Source: Hypsibius dujardini (lineage: Eukaryota; Tardigrada; Eutardigrada; Parachela; Hypsibiidae). Taken from it: DNA of 64,000 nucleotides. The translations under genes were made by a program, and so were the position numbers. Of this stretch, positions 47,854-59,800 are shown one piece after another (the first letter of the stretch is position 1; each line of letters opens with the position of its first letter). Under the pieces are notes generated by a model. That model was not told the origin of the DNA. It did not search any database and saw only the letters and a list, made by a program, of their open reading frames with translations. The stretch lies in NCBI GenBank assembly GCA_001579985.1, contig LRSR01009352.1, positions 1 through 64,000 on the forward strand, in the 5' to 3' direction.

Positions 47854-50800
47854 ATGGTCTCCTTACTGGTGACATTGTCGGAAATGTTTAGCCAGTTTTT
47901 TGGTAATGCATTCTCTTCGGAAGAGGAGCTAAGTGACGAATTGGAGATCCCGAAAGAGTGCGCTCCGGCTTCTTCATCTCATCCGCATGAAACACATGGT
48001 TTGTTAATAACAGCCGGCTTGCATGACTGCTCGGGGGAGCCGGAAAGGATGATTAGCCCTAACACGTAAACTCCCAGTTATGCTCTTCTCTTAATATCCA
48101 CAGTATCTCTGACCTCTGACTAAAACTCCAAGACGCTAATTATACCCCGAGGCCCGTCAGCAGTTGCCGCTTTGCTTCTGTTTTTGTTATTATTCCGGTT
48201 CGAACGGCGTATTAGTCACCTCATTTAAACACGGCATCTTCGTACAAGCCGACACAGACAGAGAAGAAGAAGAGGATGAAGATGAAGAAGAGACGAAGGC
48301 TTGCACAGTGCTGGCGCGCTTGAAATTCTCAATTCGAGACCCTCAAGTTGTGGGAGAGAAGTCAAATTGCCAGTTCCGTTACACAATCCCATACTGCTTT
48401 GTACCCCAACTCACACCATTACGAACGCTCGTTGTGATTAATGAGAAACTTTGATTTTTTTAGGAGAAGCCTTAGAAGTGATACCGCCCGCCTTCAAGCA
48501 GAAGTTAGTCTCCAAGGTAGTACGAGAAGGAGAGAGTGCTCAATTTGAAGCTCGAATTTCGGGAAGTCCTTTACTGCAAGTCACCTGGTACCACATCGGC
48601 CATCCCGTTGTCACACAAGATCGCTATCAGATTGTTCAAACAAGGGATTCATCCCGATTAATAATCAATTCCGTTGACCGATTGGACGCCGGACCTGTAA
48701 AGATTAGTGCTGTAAACGACGGAGGAGAAGCCATTGTAAGTCTTCATTTTGAAGCATATTTGGTTACGAACGAACAGTCTCTATTCTACACCAACACAGG
48801 CGGAAATATAACACACTAATAAATTGATTCGATCATGATGTGTAGTGCATCGCCGACCTCCTTGTCGTCCCAAGCAGCCCTAGTCGTTCCCGAGCAAACC
48901 AACATGCTCTGTCGCATAGTCTTCTTTATGAATCTGCTGAAGTAACGACAACGCAAGCTAAAACAATGGTGAGTACAATCTAGTTACAATTTTTTCTTGG
49001 TTATCTCCGGTTTACTCCGGTTTAATTTCAGAGTTCACTGAAGCAGTCATCTCTCGGACCGGGTCATCAAACCCCAATGCGAGCACCACCGTTTTTCACG
49101 CGAACCTTACGGCCAATCACGGTCAACGTGGGAGAGAACATCATCCTCGACTGCTGCGTCCAAGCTCATCCGCCTCCACTCATTCGATGGCTTCACAATG
49201 GATCGGACTTGACCGGAATCAACGATGGTCGATTCCAAATAACCTTTTCACATGACGGAGCGTGTACTTTGTTTATCCGACATATGGAATTATCTGATGC
49301 AGGACAATACATTTGTCATGCACAAAATCAAATGGGAAAACGGCAGACTACAGCTTTCGTCGTTGTTACGGGTGAGTTGCTGTTTTTTTTGTTTTTTTTT
49401 CTGCAGGTACGTTGTACACAGTAAGGAATTATTTGATTTGCATATTTGGATTGCCTGTTACTGAATGAAACAGGAAATGCATCAGTGTTGAAGCGAAAGA
49501 GCTTGTGTCTTCGGGACTCATTCACATACGTGTGGGCTAGTTGATATAATTTCTATTTTAAAATAACCTACTATTAGTTGGGGGTTTTTTATGCCTTTTT
49601 ATGTACATTTTTTAGTGATAATCTTTTCAATTTAAAAGAAGATTCATGTGTGTTGAAAAGTCTGAACAAAAATAGAAGGGCAACAAAGACTCATTTGCAA
49701 GAGATCATGGAATTAGGTTCAACTCCAAAAAAGTATCAGTGTCGTAATCTCTTAGTCAAAATATACATGTCATGTTCGTTGGTCAAAATGTCTTTTCGCC
49801 AAAAAAGTTACAATTGGGCAATTAGATACAATGACTCATTTTTTCGATGTTCATTTTTTGATATCTACTTACAGAAGCTCTGACTTTGGGCACGCTTCTA
49901 CCGAAGCAACAGTTTATCCAGTCTACAGACCGTCTGGTATCGCAAGATCCTCGCCAGAGCAGTCAAATAGGCATGAAGCCTAAGTTTCTAAGTCCTCTTC
50001 GATCCAGTCAGCTTGTCCGCGGAAACACTGCTTATTTTGAATCCGGTCAAGTTTCCGGAGTGCCCTTTCCCACTATCGTGTGGAGCACAGAGGGAAAAAC
50101 ACTAAGCAATTCTGGAAAGTATATTATCACAATCAATCCGTCTTCTTCCGTTCAAAGCCTATTAGTGGTAGACGTGAATGATTCTGACGAAGGGGAATAT
50201 ACCTGTACAGCGATCAATCAGTTTGGAGAGGATTCCACCACGGCCTACCTCCTCCCTCCAGGTAACCGTATCGAGCCGAGCCCTTCTTATCAAGAGGTCT
50301 CATGTTAGTTAGAAAAGTGTTTGATTGCAGATAAGTACACAGAGTGGCTACGACAAGAGAAAAAGCGGCGGCCATCTGTTACGCGGGGCTTGTCACCATC
50401 TCCGCGTCACTCTCCCGTTCCCGAGTACCAAACTAAGAAGCTGCGTACCCGGCCAGCAAGTGCGGAAAGGAGTTCATCCGACCGAGATCAATTCAGCCTG
50501 GAGCGAGAAGAGTACGGCAGCAGAGGTCTTCCTCCCATGGCACACTCGTTTCGTCCACAGTCCGCGCCACCAGGACCCAGGAGGTCGCAGTTACCGCGGA
50601 GCGCCGATAACTCACATATGCAGGATTATCCTATTAGCGACGTCGATATAAGTTTCCGTGACGGTGGGGACTCTCCTCAATTAGAGTATTTTGGTGGATT
50701 TGATACGCCGGAACCGACTCTCATGGAAACGGAAGAAAATTCAGGAATAGCAGTGCGAGATGCTCCACGATTTGTGCAAAGCCTGGCCTCTGTTCGCTGT

Positions 50801-53800
50801 GCCGAAGGTGACCAGGTGCAGCTTCGTGCACGAATATCTGGATACCCTAAGCCACGAGTAAGTACTTGAGGAACGCAAGTGATAGAATTGACCTTGAAAT
50901 GTTGCCGAAGTTAATGTGCTGAGACATTGGACCTAACTATTCTAAATGATTTTCGATTAGACATTTGATGGGTTCTGCTTCTGCAAGTATCTGCTTTTGA
51001 TTGTATTAGATCACTTGGCTAAAGAACGGTAGTCGCCTGCAGTCACCAACGTCGCGACTGCAACTGTTGTATGATGGCGAATGGATTGTTTTGCGAATTC
51101 GAATGGCACTTCAGGTACCGTCCGTTTTTCTGCCACTCTTTTTGTAAACATGATATTATTTGGTTAAATATTAGGAGGATTCGGGTAATTACACCATTTT
51201 GGCGGAAAATGGAGCCGGGCAGCAGTCATGCTCAGCTACCCTAACTGTCGATACTAGTTTCCGCCAGCGACATGGAAAAAGGTACTCTACAGCGGAGCTC
51301 CTGTGTCCTCAAAGTGTCAGTCTGATTTCTATACACCGGAACTCATTCTCCGCCGTAGCTCTTCTCAACCGAACATTTTGGACACCGTGATACACCACCG
51401 GGTTCAGTCTGCAACGCGAGGATATACGCCTCACCGGGACTTAGAGTCCAGTGCAGGAAATCTTGGACCGCAATTCATCTCCGCACCGCCTGACAAAATT
51501 GTTAAGGAGGGCCAGCTGGTTCGCTTTGATTGCCGGGTCTCCGGTAAGAACTTTTAGTATAAAGAAGCGTGGAAAGGCAAAGAGACAATTTTTCTCCGGC
51601 AGGGCGTCCATATCCGGAAATATCGTGGTTTCATAATGGCCGATCAATTTGCGACGACTTTACTCACAAAATTATTGTCAACGAATCAGGAGAACACTCG
51701 GTAGGACACTACGATATCAATCAGTTATAGTAATAAATTACTCCAGTTCAAACATCTGACTGTAAAGATACCTTCATAATCGTAGCTGATGATTACTCAC
51801 GCTGATATGACGGACACTGGGCAATATACATGTGTTGCAAAAAATTATTCGGCGGAGACGTCGATTGAGTTCTCGCTCATCGTTGAGGAAACCGACAAGT
51901 TAATGGCCCCAACCTTCGTCCAACGATTTCGCAATACTTGCGTTCTGGAAGGATCGACGGTTGAGTTTTTCAGCCGGGCTGTCGGAATTCCACAACCGAT
52001 AATCAGTTGGCTGAAAGGCGCGAGGGAAATTATGCCGGACTATAAGGGTGTTCAAATCACCACGAAGTCTGGAGCATCCACACTCATCATGACGTCAGTA
52101 ACACCTAGTGACTCGGATTGGTATGTTTGCACTGCAAGAAACTCTGCGGGAGTGGCCTCTGCCAAAGCCAAACTCACCGTTGAACGTAAGTACCATATAA
52201 TTGTCCCATTCCAATAAGGAAATATAAGCGTCTATTATTGATGAATTGTAGCAAAACCGAGACTCATACATGCAACCTCCTCGACTGCAAACTACGTTTC
52301 ATCCATTCGGGAAACTTATAAGAGACGTTATTCGCCAGAACCAATATCAGAAAGTGTGGAATCCATAGCCTTAAAACACGTCTCTAAACACCCGCGATCA
52401 TCTTCGGCAGCCGGCTACTTCAATCCTTCTGAACCAGTGCAGCCTGTGCCAAAGTCATTACCTCGGATTACGGTGCAGCTCGCAAGTGTCCAATGCGAAG
52501 AGGGGGTACGGGTTATGTTGAGAAAACGATCGAATCCGCAAATCTAACCAATAAATTTATTGCTTTTAGCAAAGAGCTCATTTTGAGTGTGTTGCCAACA
52601 CTGCTGGAGAAGCTGATCTGGCTGTGGAGTGGTTCAAAGACGGCTCGCCCCTTAGATTAAGTAAGAAGTGGCACATTGTATAGCCCAACGATGCTCGTCA
52701 ATAAACCATATTTTTGAAGGTCCCCGGCATCGCGTCTACGATAACTTCGGCATGTACTGCTTGGATATCCTAGCCGTTGAGGAAGCGTTCGACAGTGGAG
52801 TATACACTTGTCGCATTGTGAATGCAGTCGGCGATGCTGCCACTTCCAGCACCTTAACCTGTCACCCTCGACTGAAGGTTGTCGGCACGCCTACTGGGCT
52901 GCAACGGTCATCCCTTCGACCAGTGATCCGCGAACCTTTGAACAAGTTCTACAACACGGCATTAGATGAGTCAGTGGACATTTACGTTACAATTGATGCG
53001 GTCGACGAGCAGAGTTTCTCGTTTCAATGGATACACGACGGTCAACCTGTTCTGCCAGGTAATAAATTAAAAAGGTGCGCAGTTAATAAACGGAACCAAT
53101 TAAGCTCTCGGCATTTATTCCTAGACGACCGAGTACGGATCGAATACAATGCTGGGAGAGTGAATTTACGTATCAATCAAGTACAGAATCAGGATTCCGG
53201 GATATGGGTTATCAAAGTGGTCAACCGTTTCGGCGAAACGTGCAGCGGCACATGGCTTCGTGTTCGGCAAGAATCACGGATGGAGACGTACACCCAACAA
53301 TTCTCGCAAGAGCTCTTCCAACCTTCCCTACCAACCTTTTTGGTCCAACCCCAAGAAACGATTTACGAAGATGAAAACAGCACACTCTTTATTGAATTCC
53401 GCGTCAAACCAGAAAGTGCAATGGTTCAGTTCCTGCGAAATGGTCAACTCATTGAAGACTCTTCGCATATCAAAACGGTCACGGGGCAAGGCCATGGAAT
53501 TTTGGAAATTAATGTGGCGGGGCGTGAAGACTCGGGCTCGTACGTCTTATTGCTGCTACTAGATCCCATGCCTGGTAAGTATAACTTTTCCCTTGACTTT
53601 CAGATACACTTGTCGCGCCAGTACGCCACTCGGTTTCACTGATACCACCTTCCATGTCAATGTCCGTGAAATCGAGCAAACTTACCGTTTCTCTATGCCC
53701 ACCATTCAAATTGCTCCAGTCGACTCAGTTGTCCAAGAAGGCACAACTGCGCGTTTCTACTGTACCATTACGGGAGTTCCGCGGCCCCGTGTATCTTGGC

Positions 53801-56800
53801 GGGTCAACGGTCAGCAAGTCATATCGGTACAGTTTACCGACTCAATCGTTTTATTTACTGTGCCAACAGTGACCAAGCATGACTTTTAGGGTGAACGATT
53901 CAAGTTAACTGGCGACAACTGGACAAGTAGTCTTGAAATGTTACATACAAGACAGTACGACTCGGGAGAGGTGACTGCTGTCGCCGAAAACTCTGAGGGT
54001 TCCGCCACTGCTCGGGCTCGGTTGATCGTTACATCACGAATGGAAGAAGTGCCACCACCACCATCAGCGAACACTGCGCCACCACTCCCACCGCAAGCGC
54101 CTCCCCCGATAAAGTCTGCCCTGAAAAAGTCGCTATCTCAAAAATCATTTCATACCCCGGACCAACAACCTGTCTTCACTCAACGCTTGCAGCCATGCCG
54201 TATGCCAAGTGGCAAGCCTGCTATTTTTACCTGCGAATATTACAGTCACTCGACGGTTCGAGTAGATTGGTACCGTGAAGACCGGAAGATTGAAATGTCA
54301 TCCGATTTCCAAATTGCAACTACAGAGTCTTCCACCACTCTCTTTATACCTCAAGCCTTTGTTGAGGACAGCGGGAATTTTACTGTTCGACTTACAAACG
54401 AATATGGGACCTCGGAGAGTATGGCAACTCTGGTGATTGAAGGTCAGCCGATATGCCTTCATCGGGTTATTTTATTATCATCCATTATTTTAATCTTATC
54501 GCAAGGTGTAATGTTTTACTACAGAAAATCAGCGGCCCCTAACAGGATCTTTCTCACCTCCAAGCTTTCTTGAAGGTCTCCGAGATGTCAGAGTTCGTGG
54601 CGGACAGCTGGCCAGATTCGAAGCAAAAGTGATCGGAAGCGAACACACCACTGTCACTTGGTTGAAGAACGGTCGACCTTTGCCGGACAATACCCGAATA
54701 AATGTTTTCCGTATTGGTGATCAGTGTCGTCTTTTAATCCGTAACGCATCTCCCATAGATTCGGGCATGTATCAGTGTATCATCTCCAGCGAATCCGGTG
54801 AATCACGATCAGAAGCTTTTCTCAACGTAGAAGGGACAAGCGAATTTCCTTCCTCACCTCCGAAAGAATTAGCTCCAATTGAACTGGCAAAGACCAGTCC
54901 ACCGAAAGTGCTAAAACCTCCATCGGATACCAGTGCCTTTGTGGGAGAGGCAGTGACTTTGCGGTGTACAATGGACGGTTCGCCAAGTAAGTGGGGGACG
55001 AACGTATCAGCAAGATTGGAACATCCTCTACTGATCACGCCTGTACATCTTTTTCTATAGAGCCCGAAATGCGCTGGTACAAGGGGCCTCATCTAGTTCG
55101 AAATTCAAAATACTACAAAACTTTTGTGACCGACAACGTCTGCACTCTTGTTATACGACAAGTCCTACTGGAAGACGAAGGAGAGTATCGATGTGTTGGA
55201 AAGAACCCGCACGGTGAAGCGGAGGACTCGGCCTACATTCGAGTGCTAGGTGCGTTGCTTATTCTTCTAAGCTGTGTCCTTAGTCAAGCATTGCTTGCAC
55301 TTCTGCAGACGTACCGTCAGAAGGCGTACGATTAGTGAGAGAAAAATTAGGAGAGGCACCGGTTGATATCGGAGAAAACATTCCATTCGTTGCACCGGAC
55401 ATTGAAGTTCCCCTGATGTCGGTCACAAATAGTTACAATGGAGAGGAAGTGACACTCAGCTGTACCGTCAAGGTAATTGGGTACCGTAACGAGCAATCTC
55501 TCTTTCTGAGCAGATACCACAAACACATAACAAATATTTTTAGCCATGTCTGCCTCATCCGTCGTTTGCATTTTATCATAATGACCAAATCATTCACCCA
55601 GGTAAGGTTTGCTCATATGTAGAACATTTCACATGTTATAAATTCCGTAGTTATAATAGATTTTTTATATTTGCAGCTGGTGACTTCAAAGTAGCGGCCG
55701 GGAAATGGACTTATTCAATGACAATCAAAGAAGCCTACCCGGACGATTCTGGAACCTATACTTGTGTCGCGTGGAATGAATTCGGACTGGTTAAGTCATC
55801 TACACAGCTGAACGTTTCGGAAGCCTCACGCCCAGTGTTGTCTCCACCGGAACCGCAATCGGATTACCGTTTGGTCGAACAAACATACGCTGTGGAGAGT
55901 AGCTCAAATATCATGCAAGAGACCATTCGCCGAGTCCGCCGAAATTTGCCAGTTTTCACGCAAGCTCTACCGGAGACGATGAAAATTACTGAGGGACAGT
56001 CGGTCGAGTTTTTAGCAAGCACGGCTAGCGATCTTCCTGTCACGGTATGTAAGGGACTTCATTACTTTAAGATGTCTGTCAATATTCAAGTTGCGTTAAA
56101 TTTTTCTAGTACGACTGGCAGTTGGACGGTCGACAGATTCGCCACTCACCAGACTATCAAATCCAAAGCGGTCCGCAAGGCTCCGTACTGACTGTTGTGA
56201 GCGCTTCAAGTTTGGACATGGGTCAATTCCGAGTGATTGCCAAAACAGATCTTGGACAGCAGGCCAGTGAGGTGGATCTGCATGTTCGACGAGGTAAACA
56301 TGTGAATTTACTCACCTTCTTATGTTTATTCAAACTATCATTCGATGGTCGTTGTAGCGTTCGATACCAATCGTATAGTCAAGCCAGCGAGTCCAACCTT
56401 CGAAGTTTATGATACCACGTACGAAGAAGAGCGCTCGGAGAACATCATGAAAGAGACCGTCCGCCGAATTCGTCCGGTCATACCGCGATTTATCAAAGCC
56501 CTAGCCAACTCAATGATAGTCTATGAAGGCACCAAGGTGGAAATGGAAGTGGAGGTCCGTTCGCAGCAATCGGTTGCTTTTGAGTGGGAACGAGATGGAA
56601 TTGCCATCACTCAGCACACTGAGCGCATCTTCGTTACCACGGGCGAGATGATCTCGGTACTGCACATAACCGTTACCTCCCTTGAAGATCAAGGAACATA
56701 CACTTGCTATGCAATTTCGGATGCGGGAGAGAAGGCGACCACAACCAAATTGAATGTTATACGTAAGGTTCACCCAGCGGTTCACTGACTTGATTGATGC

Positions 56801-59800
56801 TAAACGCTGTTCTTCCATCCTTTAGCGGTGGCAACAAGTGACGCGGAGTATCGTCCTCTGAAGCAGCCAGAGCAAGTGCCCGAGTTTGCAGAGGAATTTA
56901 CGACGGACACAACCGGTACTTTGGCAAACTTTTCACGGCAACGAATCTTTGTTATATATGCGTAACTTATTTCAGTTGAATGGAAAGAGCAATCATTCCT
57001 AAACGAAAACTACATGAACCAACGTTTCAAAAATCAACTGGCTGTTACAAAGAACAAAGAGGTCTTGGCGCCGGGGCCAACATCCCAATACTTTGACTGT
57101 CGAATCTCGGAGGACCGTTCGCTGTTGCAACAGAACACAAGGAAGCGACAGTATCAACCAAGCAGCCCGAATCCAGGGACGAGTCCAGGGACGAGCACTG
57201 ACTACGAAGTAACCTCGGACAGGTCACTTCTCGAGCAGACCATTAAGCAGAGGACCATTCAGCTCGATGACAGAAAGGAGACACAACAACCGCAATATTA
57301 CGAGTACGAGGTATCGGATGACCGTTCACTCCTACAGCATCAAGTTAGAAAACGGATTCTGCAGTCCATTGAGACTGATAAACAATCCATGACTCCTTTA
57401 CCGACTATGCTGGAAACCCTGGCCAGGGCAGACCAAATGGAAGCCATTCTTCCAATCGGTAAATCTCAACAAGCAGATAACGAGTTTCAATCATCCCAAC
57501 CGACTCAAGATGTTCTTGCTGTACCTCAACGTCAAACTATCATTGTCGGAAGATTCGATCAAGGTACGTCTCACAATGTTGTGCCACGTGAGAGCACAGA
57601 AGTTAAGTTCGCCTTACATACAGAGATCTCCGTACCCATCCACCGTTCGTCTCAACCTGCATCCCTGGTTCCGTTGATATCTCCCAAACCGAACCCCGTG
57701 AATGTACCCTTGTCAAAAGTCGTGGAACAACGAGAAATGGTGACTTCAACTTCAACGGATTCCCAAAAATGGATACCATTTAGTCGTGAAACATCTCAGA
57801 CGAATTCCCAAGTAGAATCCACTCCACTCGTTCACGAAACGGCAGAGTCCGACTATTATAGCCCGTCCCCGGAACGAGCCGTGGGAGATTACTTCGTTCT
57901 AGCCAACGAAGAAGGAAAAGCCAAGCCGACGCCTTCGGTAGCTCCCAAACCTCTGACTAAAACCCCTTCCGTCCAAGAGAAAGAAATTCCCCAAGCTATC
58001 GATCATAGTTTCGAAGTTTCTGAAAGTTACAACATTCTTGTATCAAGTCAAGCCCTAAAGGAGCGGTCGCAGATGCAAGACCTGGAGACGAGGTCGACAT
58101 CCTTTGAGGTATCTCCAAATGTGGAGGATGAGCAGCTTCAGTCCGACGTAGAAAGTGAATCGGTAGACCTTGTACGCGAAACAGCAGAGTCGGACTACTA
58201 CAGCCCATCCCCGGAACGAGCCGAGGTATACTTTTACGTACCAGCACGAACGCAAGTCAAACTTGCTCCTGCAGGTGCTATAAAGGCAACCGCCAAACTA
58301 GAAGAAACACTGGGTGCAACATATCGGAAATTTGAAGTTTCCGAAGACGTCAATATTCTGGAGCAAGTGATTCGAACGCACACTTTATCGGGCCCAGGCA
58401 AAAGTCTGCCCCAGGAACTACCGACCACGAACCGTATGGAGGAGGGTCGAATTGTGGAATCTGCGTCACAGGTGAAAGTCGAGCAGTTTATCCCGGAATA
58501 TCACGATTACCAGGCGTGGGAAGATAAAAAATTTCTCGAACAAGTGCGACGCGAGACATGGCCGAGTGAGCCAGCAAAACCAGTTGATATCCATCCGACT
58601 GTCCAAACCGAAAAGCGCCAAGTTTCTGTCACTCAAAGCTCAGTGACCGAGACAGCCGATATCCCAGTCGCAGCACCGCACGAAGCTCCCGAATTGGCAG
58701 AGTTAGCTTACTACTCACCTCTTTCACCGACGACCACTCAAATTAAAGCAGTTATTCCAGAGGTCGAAGCAATGCGTACTTCTCCTGCAACCTACTTGGA
58801 CTATGAGATTACGGCTGATTCTAGTTTTCTGGAGCATGTTGTTCGTAGTCACACTTTCTCGCGTAACGAAGAGGTGCCAAAACAAAAAGGTGAAGTCGTT
58901 GAACGGGGCGAAATCAATGAGGAAATCAAGAGACCGACTGCACCAAACGTTGCCCCGAAGCCGATCCTGGTGCGCATCTTATCTGCTGGCCCAGAACGAG
59001 CCACGCTAGACTACTATTCTCCAGTTCTGACCATCGGGACCCAGCAAAACGAATCGATTATCTCAAATCAAGTCGGACCAACATACTTAGAATACGAAGT
59101 AACGGAGGATGCCAATCCAACTGAGCCAGCTATCCGCGCTCGAAGCATACCGCGCGGTGAGGTTCCAGTGCACGAGACTGTCGTAAAGTCCGTAGAATTC
59201 TACGGACGCAAACTTGAAATGAACAAATTCTTCCCACCCCAACCACCCTCAAAGACTTCTGCCGAGGCTACCCTGCTGTCTCAGGGACCAGAAAAAGCAG
59301 AAATTGACTTTTATGCGCCAGTACCTATTACGCTCACTGACGCTGTATGTAATCAACTTCCTCCGTCTTATGTGGACTATGAAATAACAGAGGATAAACG
59401 CCGAGTGGATGAGACCGTGGCTACGCGAACTGTTAGTCGAGAACGTGTCCAACTGCAACCTGCGACTGCTAAACCTCTTCCATTACCTAAACCTGTCCCG
59501 GTTCCCTTGGTTTCGTCTTTTGAAATATCAGAAAAAGCTGAGCTTGATTATTATTCTTCAGCTTCTGCAGAACCGGTTGAGCAAAATGAGACCACTTTAT
59601 CTCAGCAGAACGCTCTTACGGCTGGAGATACGACTGAACAGTTTGTTACGTCTTACCGTAACTTTGAGGTTATCGAAGATGTTAATCTGCTGGAGCAAAA
59701 AGTACGGACACAGACATTTTCCCGAGAAGAACAGAAAACGACAGAGGTAAAAGTTGGTCCATCGCGGGAATTGGAGGAGGTTCACTTTACCTTGACGGAA

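Noticed and set aside
48240-48345. Acidic DREEEEDEDEEE-type frame between the two giant units
   Set aside because: It has an acceptor-like start, but no donor in a phase that fits the first Ig exon, so it was not included as an exon.
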